From: Poindextera sp963719975
GTDB lineage: Bacteria; Pseudomonadota; Alphaproteobacteria; Caulobacterales; Caulobacteraceae
Direction: 5' to 3'
NCBI GenBank assembly: GCA_963719975.1
Contig: CAVRED010000007.1
Span: 868,001 to 932,000 of the forward strand
DNA: 64,000 nucleotides
In this document: positions 1-10,876 of the stretch, piece by piece
Layout of the letters: every line of letters begins with the position of its first letter
Numbering within the stretch: the first letter of the stretch is position 1
Translations under genes and position numbers: made by a program
Notes under the pieces: model-generated
What the model was told of the DNA's origin: nothing
Database searches by the model: none
What the model saw: only the letters and a program-made list of their open reading frames with translations

Positions 1-183
1 GGCTCAAGGCCGTGGCCGAACCCGCCGTCGTCGTTCTGGTAACTGATCAAGGCGTTCAGCACTGGCGCCGGCCCGCCCTCGCCGAGGCTGAAGCTGAGCA
101 ATGCCCGATCGAGCGGGCGGCCGGTCTGCTCGACGAACCCGCGAGCCCGGGCAAACGCTTCGCGTCGACAGCCGACTGGTCAC
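1..183 (-). CDS. N-terminal fragment of a prenyltransferase/terpene-cyclase-like repeat protein (runs off the window)
   Basis: Reading leftward off the window edge, the frame contains the segment ISYQNDDGGFGHGLE, typical of the alpha-toroid repeats (QxxDGGFG) of squalene-cyclase/prenyltransferase-like proteins of unknown function. A GTG at 183 gives a plausible start, but the GTG frame and the repeat frame differ by one base: deleting one C near 162 joins them into one N-terminus. Only about 60 residues are present, so substrate and location cannot be judged. It is co-directional with hflX, which ends about 75 bases upstream of it. The fold call rests on a single repeat motif. Confidence 0.45.
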
Positions 184-258
184 AGGCCGCTCTCCCCTCG
201 CCTTCCCACAACCTGTTTGGTCGAGTGGAACCTGTCAAGAACAAATAGAGAACGGCTG

Positions 259-1587
259 CTACTGCGCGGCTTCTTTGAACACAGCCTCCGGGAACAAGCG
301 TTCGAAGCGGCCGAGCGCCGGGCCGTCCAGTTTCACCGAGAGCCGAACGTGACCGTCCGCCTCGTCGTGGCGCTCAACGATGCGGCCGTGGCGATAAAGC
401 CAGGCCAGCGCGCGCCCGTCATCGGCGCCGAGCAGCGCCTCCACCGGCTCGCTCGCGTCGACCAGAGCCGCCAGAGCGTTGAGCAGGGCGTCAGTCCCCT
501 CGCCGCTCGCGGCCGAGATCGGGAAGGTCGGCGTCTTGCTGCTCGTTCGCGCCCGGGCGGAGAGCCGCTTGCGGTCGGCCGTCTCCAGCAGATCGATCTT
601 GTTCCAGGCCTCGACCATCATCTGGCCGACATCCGGACCGGCTTCGATCTCAACGAGCACCCGCCGCACATCTTCGGCCTGGGCGTCGGCATCTGGGCTC
701 GCGATATCGCGCACATGCACGATGACATCGGCCTCGCGCACCGCCTCCAGCGTGGCGCGGAACGCCTCGACGAGCTCGTGCGGGAGATCGGAAACGAAGC
801 CGACGGTGTCGGAGAGCATCGCTGGCCGCCCATCCGGCAGGCGCACGGCCCGCACGGTGGGGTCCAGGGTCTCGAACAGGCGACTCCCCGCGACCACCTT
901 CGCCTCGGTCAGACGGTTGAACAGGGTCGACTTGCCGGCGTTGGTGTACCCGACCAGCGCGATGGTGGGATGCGGCGCCCGGCGGCGCGCATCGCGTTGC
1001 AGGCGGCGCGTGCGGCGAACGTCCGTAAGCTCGCGTTTCAGACGCGCGATCCGCGTGGCCAGAAGGCGGCGGTCGGTCTCGATCTGGGTTTCGCCAGGCC
1101 CGCTCATCGCGCCCAGACCACCTCGTTGGCGCTCGAGGTGCGTCCAGGTCTTGACCAGGCGCGAGCGCTCGTAGGCCAGGCGGGCGAGCTCGACCTGTAG
1201 CCGGCCCTCCCGCGTGCGGGCGCGGCGGGCGAAGATCTCGAGGATCAGCCCGGTGCGGTCGATCACCTTCGCATTCCAGGCGCGCTCAAGATTGCGCTGC
1301 TGGACCGGGGTCAGCGCGTCGTCGACCACGACGACGTCGATCTTGCTCTCGACGCATCGCGCGGCGATCTCCGCCACCTTGCCGCGGCCAAACAGCGTGG
1401 CCGGAACGGGCGCGCGCAGTGGAACGACATCGGCCTGTTTGATCCTGAGGTCGAGCGCTTCGGCGAGGCCGCGCGCTTCGGCGAGCCGCGCCTCAGGATC
1501 GCGCGCGGCTTCGGCGCCGGGTCTGACGGGATGCAGGACGAGGGCCGTCTCGACAGGCGGCCTATGGTCGACCGTACGCTTGTTCAA
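259..1587 (-). CDS. hflX: GTPase HflX, ribosome-associated
   Basis: A 442-residue GTPase of the Obg/HflX superfamily; family members bind the 50S subunit and split stalled ribosomes under stress. The N-terminal HflX domain (about 1-200, including GRGKVAEIA) is followed by the G domain: GYTNAGKST (P-loop, about 214), DTVGFVSDLP (G3, about 262) and NKIDL (G4, about 330). Length is normal for alphaproteobacteria. The start is a TTG that overlaps the hfq stop codon (TTGA), so the two genes are probably translationally coupled. The hfq-hflX pairing is conserved in many proteobacteria, which supports the assignment. Confidence 0.95.
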   Translation of the reverse strand: MNKRTVDHRPPVETALVLHPVRPGAEAARDPEARLAEARGLAEALDLRIKQADVVPLRAPVPATLFGRGKVAEIAARCVESKIDVVVVDDALTPVQQRNLERAWNAKVIDRTGLILEIFARRARTREGRLQVELARLAYERSRLVKTWTHLERQRGGLGAMSGPGETQIETDRRLLATRIARLKRELTDVRRTRRLQRDARRRAPHPTIALVGYTNAGKSTLFNRLTEAKVVAGSRLFETLDPTVRAVRLPDGRPAMLSDTVGFVSDLPHELVEAFRATLEAVREADVIVHVRDIASPDADAQAEDVRRVLVEIEAGPDVGQMMVEAWNKIDLLETADRKRLSARARTSSKTPTFPISAASGEGTDALLNALAALVDASEPVEALLGADDGRALAWLYRHGRIVERHDEADGHVRLSVKLDGPALGRFERLFPEAVFKEAAQ

Positions 1588-1838
1588 TCGTCGTCCTGAT
1601 CGGAGCCAGGCTCATACAGCTGCACCGGCTGAGAGGGCATGATCGTGGAGATCGCGTGTTTGTAGACCAACTGCGACTGGCCGTCGCGGCGGAGCAGCAC
1701 GCAGAAATTGTCGAACCAGGAGACCACCCCCTGAAGTTTGACCCCGTTCATGAGGAAGATGGTCAGCGGCGTCTTCGACTTGCGCACCGAATTGAGGAAG
1801 GTGTCCTGCAGGTTCTGCTTCTTCTCGATCGTTGACAT
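1584..1838 (-). CDS. hfq: RNA chaperone Hfq
   Basis: An 84-residue Sm-like protein that forms a hexamer and pairs small RNAs with mRNAs. The Sm1 region shows the family motif DTFLNSVRKSKTPLTIFLMNG and the Sm2 region shows YKHAISTIMPS. The short acidic tail ends in DQDDD, a pattern of alphaproteobacterial Hfq. I chose the ATG at 1838; the frame stays open further upstream to 1889 but that extension is unlike Hfq. It is the first gene of an hfq-hflX unit, with about 100 bases to the dat stop that may contain its own promoter, though no clear -35/-10 pair was recognised. Confidence 0.97.
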   Translation of the reverse strand: MSTIEKKQNLQDTFLNSVRKSKTPLTIFLMNGVKLQGVVSWFDNFCVLLRRDGQSQLVYKHAISTIMPSQPVQLYEPGSDQDDD

Positions 1839-1939
1839 GGCGCCTCTCGCGCTCCTTCGTTTTTCCGAAAGCCATCGGCCTTCACACACACGAGCTTGAT
1901 CTTGGCCGGCTTGGCGGACCCCCGCAATGGCTCCGACCC

Positions 1940-2803
1940 TCAGCGCGCTGTCGCGCGCGCGTTCTGCTCATATAGGGCGCGGAGCTTCATCCCGACAGGG
2001 CCGGGCTTGCCGTCGCCGATTTGCGCTCCGTCGATGGCGATGACCGGCATGACGAGGGTCGAGGCGGCGGTAAGGAAGGCTTCTTTGGCGTGCTTGGCCT
2101 CTTCGACGGTGAAGGGGCGTTGGGTGACCTTGACGCCGGCCTCAGCCGCGAGATCCAGCAGGGTCTTGCGCGTGATGCCGCGCAGGATGTTGGCGTTTGT
2201 GTCGCGGGTGCGCAGCGCGCCGTCGGCGTCGACGATCCAGGCGTTGGTGGAGGCGCCCTCGGTGACAAAGCCCAGCTCATCGACGAACCAGGCCTCGTAT
2301 GCGCCCGCCTCGCGCGCCGCCTGCTTGGCGAGCGCGTTGGGCAGCAGACCGACCGTCTTGATGTCGCAGCGCCCCCAGCGGTTGTCCGGCCGCGTGACAA
2401 CGCCAATCCCCTTGGCCGCTTTCGCCTGCTCGCGGGCGTAGTCGACGCTCTTCGCCGTCACGACCAAGCTGGGCGGCGTGTCCGGATGTGGAAAGGCATG
2501 GTCGCGCGACGCGGTCCCGCGCGTGATCTGCACATAGGCCGAGCCATCCCGGACCCGGTTGCGCCGGACCGTCTCGTGCAGGACGACAAGCAGCGCCGCC
2601 TCGCTCATGGGCGGACGAATGCGGATCTCCGACAGACTGCGCCACAGCCGCTGAAGATGCCCCTCGCTGTCGGCGAGCTTGCCGTCGAAGACGGCGAAGA
2701 ACTCATAAACGCCATCGGCGAACTGGAAGCCGCGATCCTCGACGTGCACGACGGCGTCGCCGTGCGGAACGTAGCGGCCGTTGACGTAGGCGACACGCCC
2801 CAT
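1940..2803 (-). CDS. dat: Class IV PLP aminotransferase, D-amino-acid type
   Basis: A 287-residue fold-type IV aminotransferase. The N-terminus (GRVAYVNGRYVPHGDAVVHV) and the block DIKTVGLLPNALAKQAA match D-alanine aminotransferases; the lysine of DIK, at about residue 148, should form the Schiff base. ELGFVTEGASTNAWIV and TRDTNANILRGITR are the conserved phosphate-cup and C-terminal blocks. Such enzymes interconvert D-alanine and D-glutamate; a branched-chain aminotransferase is the alternative. The start ATG overlaps the ntrX stop as TGATG, so it is the last gene of the ntr run and probably co-translated with it. Confidence 0.88.
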   Translation of the reverse strand: MGRVAYVNGRYVPHGDAVVHVEDRGFQFADGVYEFFAVFDGKLADSEGHLQRLWRSLSEIRIRPPMSEAALLVVLHETVRRNRVRDGSAYVQITRGTASRDHAFPHPDTPPSLVVTAKSVDYAREQAKAAKGIGVVTRPDNRWGRCDIKTVGLLPNALAKQAAREAGAYEAWFVDELGFVTEGASTNAWIVDADGALRTRDTNANILRGITRKTLLDLAAEAGVKVTQRPFTVEEAKHAKEAFLTAASTLVMPVIAIDGAQIGDGKPGPVGMKLRALYEQNARATAR

Positions 2804-4194
2804 CAGGCGTCTTCTTCCTCGTCCAGGCGGGCGGGAGCGACGCCAAGCGACTTCAGCTTGCGATGCAGCGCCGAGCGCTCCATCCCGATGAAGTTGGCGG
2901 TGCGCGAGATGTTGCCGCCGAAACGGACGATCTGCGCGTTCAGGTACTCGCGCTCGAACACCTCGCGGGCTTCGCGCAGGGACCGGGCGAGAATGCGCTC
3001 GGACCCGATCTGGCCCACCTGGCCGGCGGCCGCGACCTCGGCCGGGAGCATGTCGGCCGTGATCGGCTCGTTGGGATCGCCCGACGCCAGGATCAGCATG
3101 CGCTCGATGTTGTTGCGGAGCTGTTGGACGTTGCCGGGCCAGTCGTGCACCTGCAGCGTTGCGATGGCGTCCTCGCTCAGCCGCCGCCGGGGCAGGCCGG
3201 TGGCGTTGGCGATCCGCTCGATGAAGTAGTCGACCAGCTGTGCGATGTCTTCGCGCCGATCGGCCAGCCCGGGAACCGGCACCGGAACGACGTTCAGGCG
3301 GTGATACAGGTCCTCACGGAAGCGGCCCGCGGCGATCTCCTCGCGCAGGTCCCGCGAGGTGGACGAGATCACGCGCACGTCGACCTGCACTTCCTGATCG
3401 CCGCCGACGCGACGGAAGCGTTGCTCGACCAAGACCCGCAAGATGCGCCCCTGCGTGTCGCGCGGCATGTCGGCGACCTCGTGCAGGTAGAGCGCTCCAC
3501 CGTGGGCCCGCTCGAAGACGCCGATCTTGCGCGGCCGGCCGCCCTCGCCCTCTTCGCCGAAAAGCTCGAGATCCATGCGGTCTGGGGTCATGCCGGCGGC
3601 GCCGATCGCGATGAACTCGCCCTTGGCTCTTGGGCCTGCGGCATGGATCAGGCGCGCGACCAGTTCCTTGCCGGCGCCCGGCGGGCCGGAGATCAGCAGA
3701 CGGCTGTTGGCCGGCCCGAGTTTGCCGATCAGCTGCCGAAGCTGCTGGGCGGCGGCCGACTTGCCGATGAAGGTGTCGGGCGAGAACGCTTGCTGGCGCA
3801 GCCGCCGGTTCTCGCGCTTGAGCTGGGCCTGCTCGAGCGCCCGCTCGACGACCAGCAGCAGGCGATCGGACTTGAACGGCTTTTCCAGGAAGTCGTAGGC
3901 GCCGCGCTTGATGGCGCTAACTGCCGTTTCGATGTTGCCGTGCCCCGAGATCATGATCACCGGCAGGTCGACGTCGAGCGACTTGACCAGATCAAGCAGC
4001 GCCAGCCCGTCCATGCCGCCGCCGTTCATCCAGATGTCGAGGACCAGGAGCGCGGGCTTGCGGGCTCCGATCGACGTCAACGCCGACTCCAAGTCCTGCG
4101 CGGTGCGCACCGCGTAACCCTCGTCGGAGAGGATCCCCGCCACCTGGTCGCGGATGTCGGCCTCGTCGTCGACCACAAGGATGTCGGTCGCCAT
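2803..4194 (-). CDS. ntrX: Response regulator NtrX (degenerate AAA+ domain)
   Basis: A 463-residue NtrC-family regulator paired with the membrane kinase NtrY. An N-terminal receiver domain (DILVVDDEADIR; phospho-acceptor in LLVLDIWMNGG at about 54) precedes an AAA+ domain with Walker A GPPGAGKE and a Fis-type helix-turn-helix near the end (NISRTANFIGMERSALHRKLK). The sigma-54 contact loop GAFTGA is absent: ELFGEEGEGG runs straight on to the VFERAHGG block. The Walker B position reads LYLHEV, with His where Asp is usual. It therefore probably does not drive sigma-54 open-complex formation. The start ATG at 4194 has GGAG just upstream, after the ntrY stop. Confidence 0.93.
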   Translation of the reverse strand: MATDILVVDDEADIRDQVAGILSDEGYAVRTAQDLESALTSIGARKPALLVLDIWMNGGGMDGLALLDLVKSLDVDLPVIMISGHGNIETAVSAIKRGAYDFLEKPFKSDRLLLVVERALEQAQLKRENRRLRQQAFSPDTFIGKSAAAQQLRQLIGKLGPANSRLLISGPPGAGKELVARLIHAAGPRAKGEFIAIGAAGMTPDRMDLELFGEEGEGGRPRKIGVFERAHGGALYLHEVADMPRDTQGRILRVLVEQRFRRVGGDQEVQVDVRVISSTSRDLREEIAAGRFREDLYHRLNVVPVPVPGLADRREDIAQLVDYFIERIANATGLPRRRLSEDAIATLQVHDWPGNVQQLRNNIERMLILASGDPNEPITADMLPAEVAAAGQVGQIGSERILARSLREAREVFEREYLNAQIVRFGGNISRTANFIGMERSALHRKLKSLGVAPARLDEEEDA

Positions 4195-4202
4195 GGAACT
4201 CC

Positions 4203-6445
4203 TCACGCCGCTTCCGTGTCCGTCTCGGCGCGCGCCTCCAGCGTCTTCATCCTCGGCAGGCGCAGAACCGCTTTCGCGCCCGGCCGCTCCGCCGCATCGA
4301 GGAGCACGAGCGCGCCGCCGTGGTCCTCCATGATTCGCTTCACGATCGCGAAGTCCGAGCCCAGTGCCCTTCTCGCGGGTCGTGACGTAGGGCTCGGTCA
4401 GCCGGTCGCGGTCCTTGGCCGGCAGACCGACGCCGTTGTCTTCGATCTCGAACGCCAGATCGTCGCCGTCGACAACCAACCTGGCCTTGATGCGCCCCTT
4501 CACGCCCGCCTCGCGGGTCCTTCGCGCCGCGATGGCCTCGCCCGCGTTCTTGAGCACGTTCGTCAACGCCTGGCCGATCATCCGCTCGTCGCAAAGAACG
4601 GGGGCAGGATCGAGCGGCTCGGCGAGCTCGATTTGGACGTCGGGATCGGCCACCCGCTGGGCGAACACGGCCTGGCGCAGCAGCTCCGCCGCGTCGGCGC
4701 GCTCGAACTTCGGGGCCGGCATGCGGGCGAACGACGAGAACTCGTCGACCATGCGGCTCACGTCGCCGACCTGGCGGATGATGGTCTCGGTGCAGCGGTC
4801 GAAGGTCTCGAGGTCGCCCGTGATCTCCTTGCGGTACTTGCGGCGCAGCCGCTCGGCCGAGAGCTGGATCGGGGTCAGCGGGTTCTTGATCTCGTGCGCG
4901 ATGCGGCGCGCCACGTCCTTCCAGGCCGCGTTGCGCTGGGCCGTCACCAGGCGGGTGATGTCATCGAAGGTCAGCACCAGACCGCCATCGGCGTGACCGC
5001 TGGCGCGCACGCGCAAGCGGCGCGTCTCGCGGTCGCGGACGAGGTCGATCTCGGCTTCGGCGTCACCTCCATACTCGTGAGCCTCGGCCACAACCTCGGC
5101 GAACTCGGGCACGGTCTCGACCAGCGGCTTGCCATGCGCGGTGGCCGGCAGCTCAAGGAGAGCCGTCGCCTGCCGGTTTGCGGTCAGGATGCGGCCGTCG
5201 CCATCAACGCTGATGACGCCGGCGCTCACGCCCAGGAGCACGGTCTCGATGAACTGGCGCCTGGACTCCGCCTCCTCGCCGGCCGCGCGTAGAGCCGCCT
5301 GCTGAGCCTGAAGGTCTCCCGTCATCCGATTGAACGATCGGGCAAGATCGCTCATCTCCTGCGAGCCTGGCCCAATATCCACACGCGCCCCGAGGTCGCC
5401 GCCTGCAATGCGGTCGGCGGCCTGGATCAGACGCGCAACGGGCCCCGAGATGCCGCTCGCCGCGGCCATGCCGATCCAGACCGCAGCCACGAGCACGAGC
5501 AGCACGGTCTCGATGTAGGACAGCTCGAGCGCCGCCTCGATGCGGTCGCGGTTGGCGGCTGTGTCGCGGTAGGCGGTGAGCGAAGACTCGGTCTCGCTGA
5601 GGTGGGTCAGGATTCCCCGCTCCAGCGGCCAGGCGACATAGAGGTAGGCGTCGTCGAAGCCCTTGAGTTTGTAGAGCGCGCGGATCAGGTCGGTGGAGTC
5701 GAAACGCTCCGCGTCGATCAGCCCGGTGTCAGCCGCGGCGAACGCCGATGGCGGCGGCGCGAGGAACTCAGGCGGGGCGTCGACTTCGGCGCGCGCGAGC
5801 ACGCGACCGTCGTCGGTCGAGGACGTATGCAGCGGGGAATCCACGGACTGACGCCTGGATGCCGAGAAACTTGCTGAAATAGATCGGGTTCTGCTTGAGG
5901 CCCGGCGCCGCGTCAGTGAGGTCGCCGGCCATCAGCGAGACGTTGGCGCTGATCGAGTTCTCCTGCGACTTGACGTAGGATTTCGCAACCGTCGCTGAGT
6001 TCTCGACCACGGTGGCGACGCGGTGGCTGAACCAGCTGTCGACGCTCTGGTTCACCAGCACGCCGAAGACGATGGCCACGACGATCGCCGGGGCGACCGC
6101 AGCCGTCGCGAAGACGGCGACAAAGCGCAGGTGCAGCCGGGCTCCCGCGTCGCGGCGCTGGGCCACCACGAGGCGGAACACGCGTACGCCCGCTGCGAAG
6201 GCCAGCCCGCCGATGACGATGAGGTTCAGCCCGAGAACGATCAGGATCGCGCGGCTGGGTGGCCCGACGGGGCCGGTCACCGGCGCTGAGGACGCCATCC
6301 AGACCGCGACGCCAATGAGCGCCGCCGCCAGCGCATAGCCCGCCCCGAGCGCCGACCCCGCCGGCAGACGCGCCCGCAACCTCTCCGGGCCGCGGGAGAC
6401 GTCTGAACTCGGATCTTCCTCGGAAGGCGACGCGTCGACGGCCAT
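4203..6445 (-). CDS. ntrY: Membrane sensor histidine kinase NtrY (two frame breaks)
   Basis: The kinase partner of NtrX, in nitrogen and redox signalling. The N-terminal part (from 6445) carries transmembrane segments (ILIVLGLNLIVIGGLAFAAG; APAIVVAIVFGVLVNQS) and a periplasmic loop. A further membrane segment, HAMP (ISGPVARLIQAADRIAGGDL), PAS, the H-box RRIAHEIKNPLTPIQLSAER and the ATPase N-box NVLKNAGEAI follow. The frame breaks near 5815 (extra C before GACGACGGT) and near 4352 (extra T after GGACT); removing both gives one protein of about 745 residues with the normal GLGLAIVKRIMEDHGG end. The apparent long reading frame joining this kinase to NtrX is a by-product of the second break. Confidence 0.9.
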
Positions 6446-6501
6446 GGCCGGAAGCTACGAGGGAGTGTGCCTCGATTTCAACAGGGTTGTTGCGGAATTC
6501 A

Positions 6502-7921
<1,420 letters not shown>

Positions 7922-7932
7922 GCTTCCACGCC

Positions 7933-9075
7933 CTATCCGCTCGCCGAGGGGGTTTCGATTGGCAGCAGGACCCGGAAGATGGTTCGCCCGGGCTCTGACT
8001 CGAAATCGATCAGACCGCCGTGGGCGGCGACCAGTTTCGAGACAAGCGCGAGCCCAAGTCCCGCGCCGAAGCTTTTCGACGTGACAAACGGCTCGAATAG
8101 ATGGTCGCGCAGCCGCGCCGGCACGCCGGGGCCGTTGTCCTGCACTCGGATCTCGAGAGGCGTGGCGCGCCAGCCCAGGCCCTCGCCGATCCGCACGCGC
8201 ACGCCGTGGCGGTAGGCGGTGGAGATCACCACCTCGCCTCGCCCATCGCCGCGCCCATGCGCCGCCTCCGCCGCGTTCTTCACCAGGTTCAGGAAGACCT
8301 GGATCAGCATGTCCTCGTCGCCGAGCGCGGCCGGCAGCGAAGGGTCGTACGTCTCCCGAAGCTCAAGCCCTTCGGCGACGCCGTTGGCCGCGAGCGCCCG
8401 CACCCGGTCGAGAACCTGGTGGATGTTGACGGCAGAGCGGACCGGAATGGCCTCGTCCGAGAAAGCTTCCATTCGGTCGACCAGGCGGCGGATCCGCTCG
8501 GTTTCATCGACAATCAGCTGCGCAAGCGAGGCGTCCGCCGCCTTCACACCAGACTTCAGGAGCTGCGCCGCACCCCTTATGCCAGCGAGCGGATTCTTGA
8601 TCTCATGCGCCAGCATGCGGCCAAGCCCGATCACGGAGCGCAGGCCAGGCCCTTCGACCTCGCGTTCGGCGCCCAGGCCGGCGCCGCGAACCTGTAAAGT
8701 GAGGAGCATTGCGCCGTCGCCGAGCGGCGCCGCCGCTCCGTCCGCCTCGAACGGCGGCAGCCCGAAGAGCGCGATGATCAGGTCATGCTCGCGCACCTGG
8801 GCTTGCTCGGCCGCCGCGCGCGCCAACAGCGCATCCAGCGGCGAACCAGCCGGTAGCAGGTCGCGGAAGCGGGCGCGGTTCAGCACGGACAGACTCTGGC
8901 CGAACAGCCGCTCGGCGGCGGCGTTTGCTGCGCCGAGGCCGCCGTCGGCGTTCAGGATGAACGCCGGGTCAGGCGCCAATTCGAACGCGGCTGCCCGCAG
9001 CGCCTCGGTCAAGGGAGGGCTGTCAGCAGCTGCCGCCGCCCCCAATGGGCGTTGCCCTTCCTTGAATGCCTGCAT
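7933..9075 (-). CDS. ntrB: Nitrogen sensor kinase NtrB
   Basis: A soluble histidine kinase/phosphatase that controls NtrC in response to PII proteins. A PAS domain (ALRAAAFELAPDPAFILNAD) is followed by the H-box MLAHEIKNPLAGIRGAAQLL, the N-box NLVKNAAEAAHG, VQDNGPGVP and the G2 box GAGLGLALVSKLVAAHGG. The ATG at 9075 (MQAFKEG) is preferred; an in-frame GTG at 9093 would add six residues. It heads the ntrB-ntrC-ntrY-ntrX-dat run. In many alphaproteobacteria dusB (nifR3) lies directly upstream of ntrB, but here only about 95 bases separate it from divergent ispDF. Confidence 0.93.
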   Translation of the reverse strand: MQAFKEGQRPLGAAAAADSPPLTEALRAAAFELAPDPAFILNADGGLGAANAAAERLFGQSLSVLNRARFRDLLPAGSPLDALLARAAAEQAQVREHDLIIALFGLPPFEADGAAAPLGDGAMLLTLQVRGAGLGAEREVEGPGLRSVIGLGRMLAHEIKNPLAGIRGAAQLLKSGVKAADASLAQLIVDETERIRRLVDRMEAFSDEAIPVRSAVNIHQVLDRVRALAANGVAEGLELRETYDPSLPAALGDEDMLIQVFLNLVKNAAEAAHGRGDGRGEVVISTAYRHGVRVRIGEGLGWRATPLEIRVQDNGPGVPARLRDHLFEPFVTSKSFGAGLGLALVSKLVAAHGGLIDFESEPGRTIFRVLLPIETPSASG

Positions 9076-9125
9076 AGTTTTTATACATCCCACTCGATCA
9101 ACTTTTAGGCAGGAATGCTGCGAAC

Positions 9126-9138
9126 GTCCAGTCTGGAC
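9126..9138. promoter_or_regulatory. Perfect palindrome between ntrB and ispDF
   Basis: GTCCAGTCTGGAC is a 6-base inverted repeat around a single T, located in the short divergent gap about 50 bases upstream of the ntrB start and 33 bases upstream of the ispDF start. Its position fits an operator for either gene. It does not resemble the NtrC consensus I know (TGCACC-N5-GGTGCA), so its binder is unknown. Confidence 0.3.
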
Positions 9139-9170
9139 ATCAGCACGGCCCCAGCCGACAGAAGGCGCCG

Positions 9171-10327
9171 ATGGGATTCAGCGCCGTGATCGTGGCGGCG
9201 GGCGCAAGCTCGCGCGCCGGCCAGGGGCCGCGCAAGCCGTGGCGGCGCTTGGGTACGCGCGCCGTGGCGGCGTGGTCGCTCGAAGCGCTGCAGTCCGCCG
9301 GCGCCGCGCCGATCGTGCTGGTGGTCTCCAGAGAGGATATGGCGCTCGGCGAAGCTTTGGTCGGAGCGGCCTCGACCTGCATCGTCGTGGCCGGCGGCGA
9401 GACCCGGGCGCAGTCGGTCCGCGCTGGCCTGGCGGCGCTCTCCGGTGTTCCGGCCGATACGATCGTGCTCGTTCACGATGCTGCGCGGCCTTTCGTAACC
9501 GAGCGCCATGTTCTCGCCGTTGTGGACGCCGTCGGCGCCGCGGACGGAGCCGTGCCTGCGCTGCCCATCCCCGACACCTTAAAGCGGGCCGACCCCGCCG
9601 GCGCGACAAGCACTGTCGCGCGCGAGGGCCTGCACCGCGCCCAGACGCCCCAGGCCTTTCGCCTGGGCGTTCTCCGAGACGCCTACGCGGCGTGGACGCC
9701 AAGCGATGGCGAGCCGACCGACGATGCACAGGTGGTCGAACGCGCGGGCGGTCGGGTCGTGCTTGCCCCCGGCGATCCCGATGTTGATGAAGCTGACCTA
9801 CCCGGAGGACTTCGCCATGGCCGAGGCGCTCGCCCGCTCCGCGTCGGTCACCCGTGTCGGTCAGGGCTTCGATGCTCACCGCTTCGGGCCAGGCGACCAG
9901 GTCATGCTCTGTGGGGTGTCGCATTCCGCACGATCAGTCGTTGGTCGGACACTCTGACGCCGACGCTGGCCTTCACGCGTTGACCGATGCGCTCCTCGGC
10001 GCGATCGGGGACGGAGACATCGGAGAGCACTTTCCGGCCTCGGACGCTCGCTGGAAGGACGCCGACTCCGCGACCTTCCTCGCCCACGCCCTAGAGCGGG
10101 TGCGCGCCAAAGGCGGTGTGGTAGTGAACGTCGACGTTACGCTCATCTGCGAACGGCCTCGCCTCGCCCCGCATCGCAGCGCCATGTGCGAGCGGCTGGC
10201 GGTCCTGCTTGACCTCCCGATCGCCGCGGTCAGCGTCAAGGCGACCACGACCGAGCAGATGGGCTTCACCGGTCGGGGCGAGGGGTTGGCCGCGCAGGCG
10301 CTGGCGGTCGTCCAACTGCCGGCTTGA
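9171..10327 (+). CDS. ispDF: Bifunctional IspD/IspF of the MEP isoprenoid pathway (two frame breaks)
   Basis: IspD makes CDP-methylerythritol from MEP and CTP; IspF cyclises the phosphorylated product to MEcPP. The IspD half starts SAVIVAAGASSRAGQGPRK and includes VLVHDAARPFV and HRAQTPQAFRL. The IspF half shows RVGQGFDAHRFGPGD, IPHDQSLVGHSDADAGLHAL with the zinc-binding D-x-H and H residues, and ATTTEQMGFTGRGEG. Extra bases near 9780 and 9919 split it into three frames; removing them gives KLTYPEDFAMAEAL and CGV-IPHDQS as in the family. Such fusions are typical of alphaproteobacteria. Confidence 0.92.
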
Positions 10328-10384
10328 CGCCGCCTAACGAATGTTGGCCTTCCAGGCGGCGACCGGGCCGAAAGGGATGCGCGC

Positions 10385-10876
10385 ATGTTTTCACTCGAAA
10401 TCGAGACCAACGCGCGGCTCCTGATCGACGAGGCGCGGGAGCGCAGCCTTCGTATCGTGGCGGCGGAGAGCTGCACGGGCGGGCTGCTGTCGGCCGCCAT
10501 CACGGCGATCCCCGGCTCGTCGGCCGTGTTCGAGCGCGGGCTGATCACCTACTCGAACCGGGCCAAGCAGGACCTGCTCGGCATCCCCGGCGACATGATC
10601 GCCGACGTCGGCGCGGTCTCCGAGCCTGTCGCGCGCATGATGGCCGAGGGCGCGCTCGAGAATTCGAACGCCCACGTCGCGATCGCCATCACCGGTGTCG
10701 CCGGGCCAGATGGCGGCACGGCGCTGAAGCCTGTCGGCCTGGTCCACTTCGCGACCGCGCGCGCAAACCAGTCGATCATGCACCGGGTCGAGCGGTTCGG
10801 AGAGATGGGCCGCAACGAGATTCAGCTGGCCGCGGTCGAGATCGCGCTCGAGATGCTGCGCGATCGGATGCGCTAG
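10385..10876 (+). CDS. pncC: CinA C-terminal family nicotinamide-nucleotide amidase
   Basis: 163 residues matching the stand-alone CinA C-terminal domain (PncC), which deamidates nicotinamide mononucleotide in pyridine nucleotide salvage. Family blocks: VAAESCTGGLLSAAITAIPGSS, GLITYSNRAKQDLLG, AIAITGVAGPDGG and KPVGLVHFA. The N-terminal CinA (MocF-like) half is absent, as is usual for short alphaproteobacterial versions. It lies 58 bases after ispDF on the same strand. Its TAG stop overlaps the ratA stop on the opposite strand within the palindrome CTAG. Confidence 0.9.
   Translation: MFSLEIETNARLLIDEARERSLRIVAAESCTGGLLSAAITAIPGSSAVFERGLITYSNRAKQDLLGIPGDMIADVGAVSEPVARMMAEGALENSNAHVAIAITGVAGPDGGTALKPVGLVHFATARANQSIMHRVERFGEMGRNEIQLAAVEIALEMLRDRMR

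Noticed and set aside
2863..5292. An 809-residue open frame on the plus strand opposite ntrX/ntrY
   Set aside because: It lies antisense to clear NtrX and NtrY domains, has no recognisable motif and low complexity; long antisense frames are expected at this GC content.
2803..5844. Apparent NtrY-NtrX hybrid kinase-regulator protein of about 1000 residues
   Set aside because: The joining part has no kinase sequence; removing one T near 4352 restores the kinase end with its own stop at 4203 and a ribosome site for ntrX.
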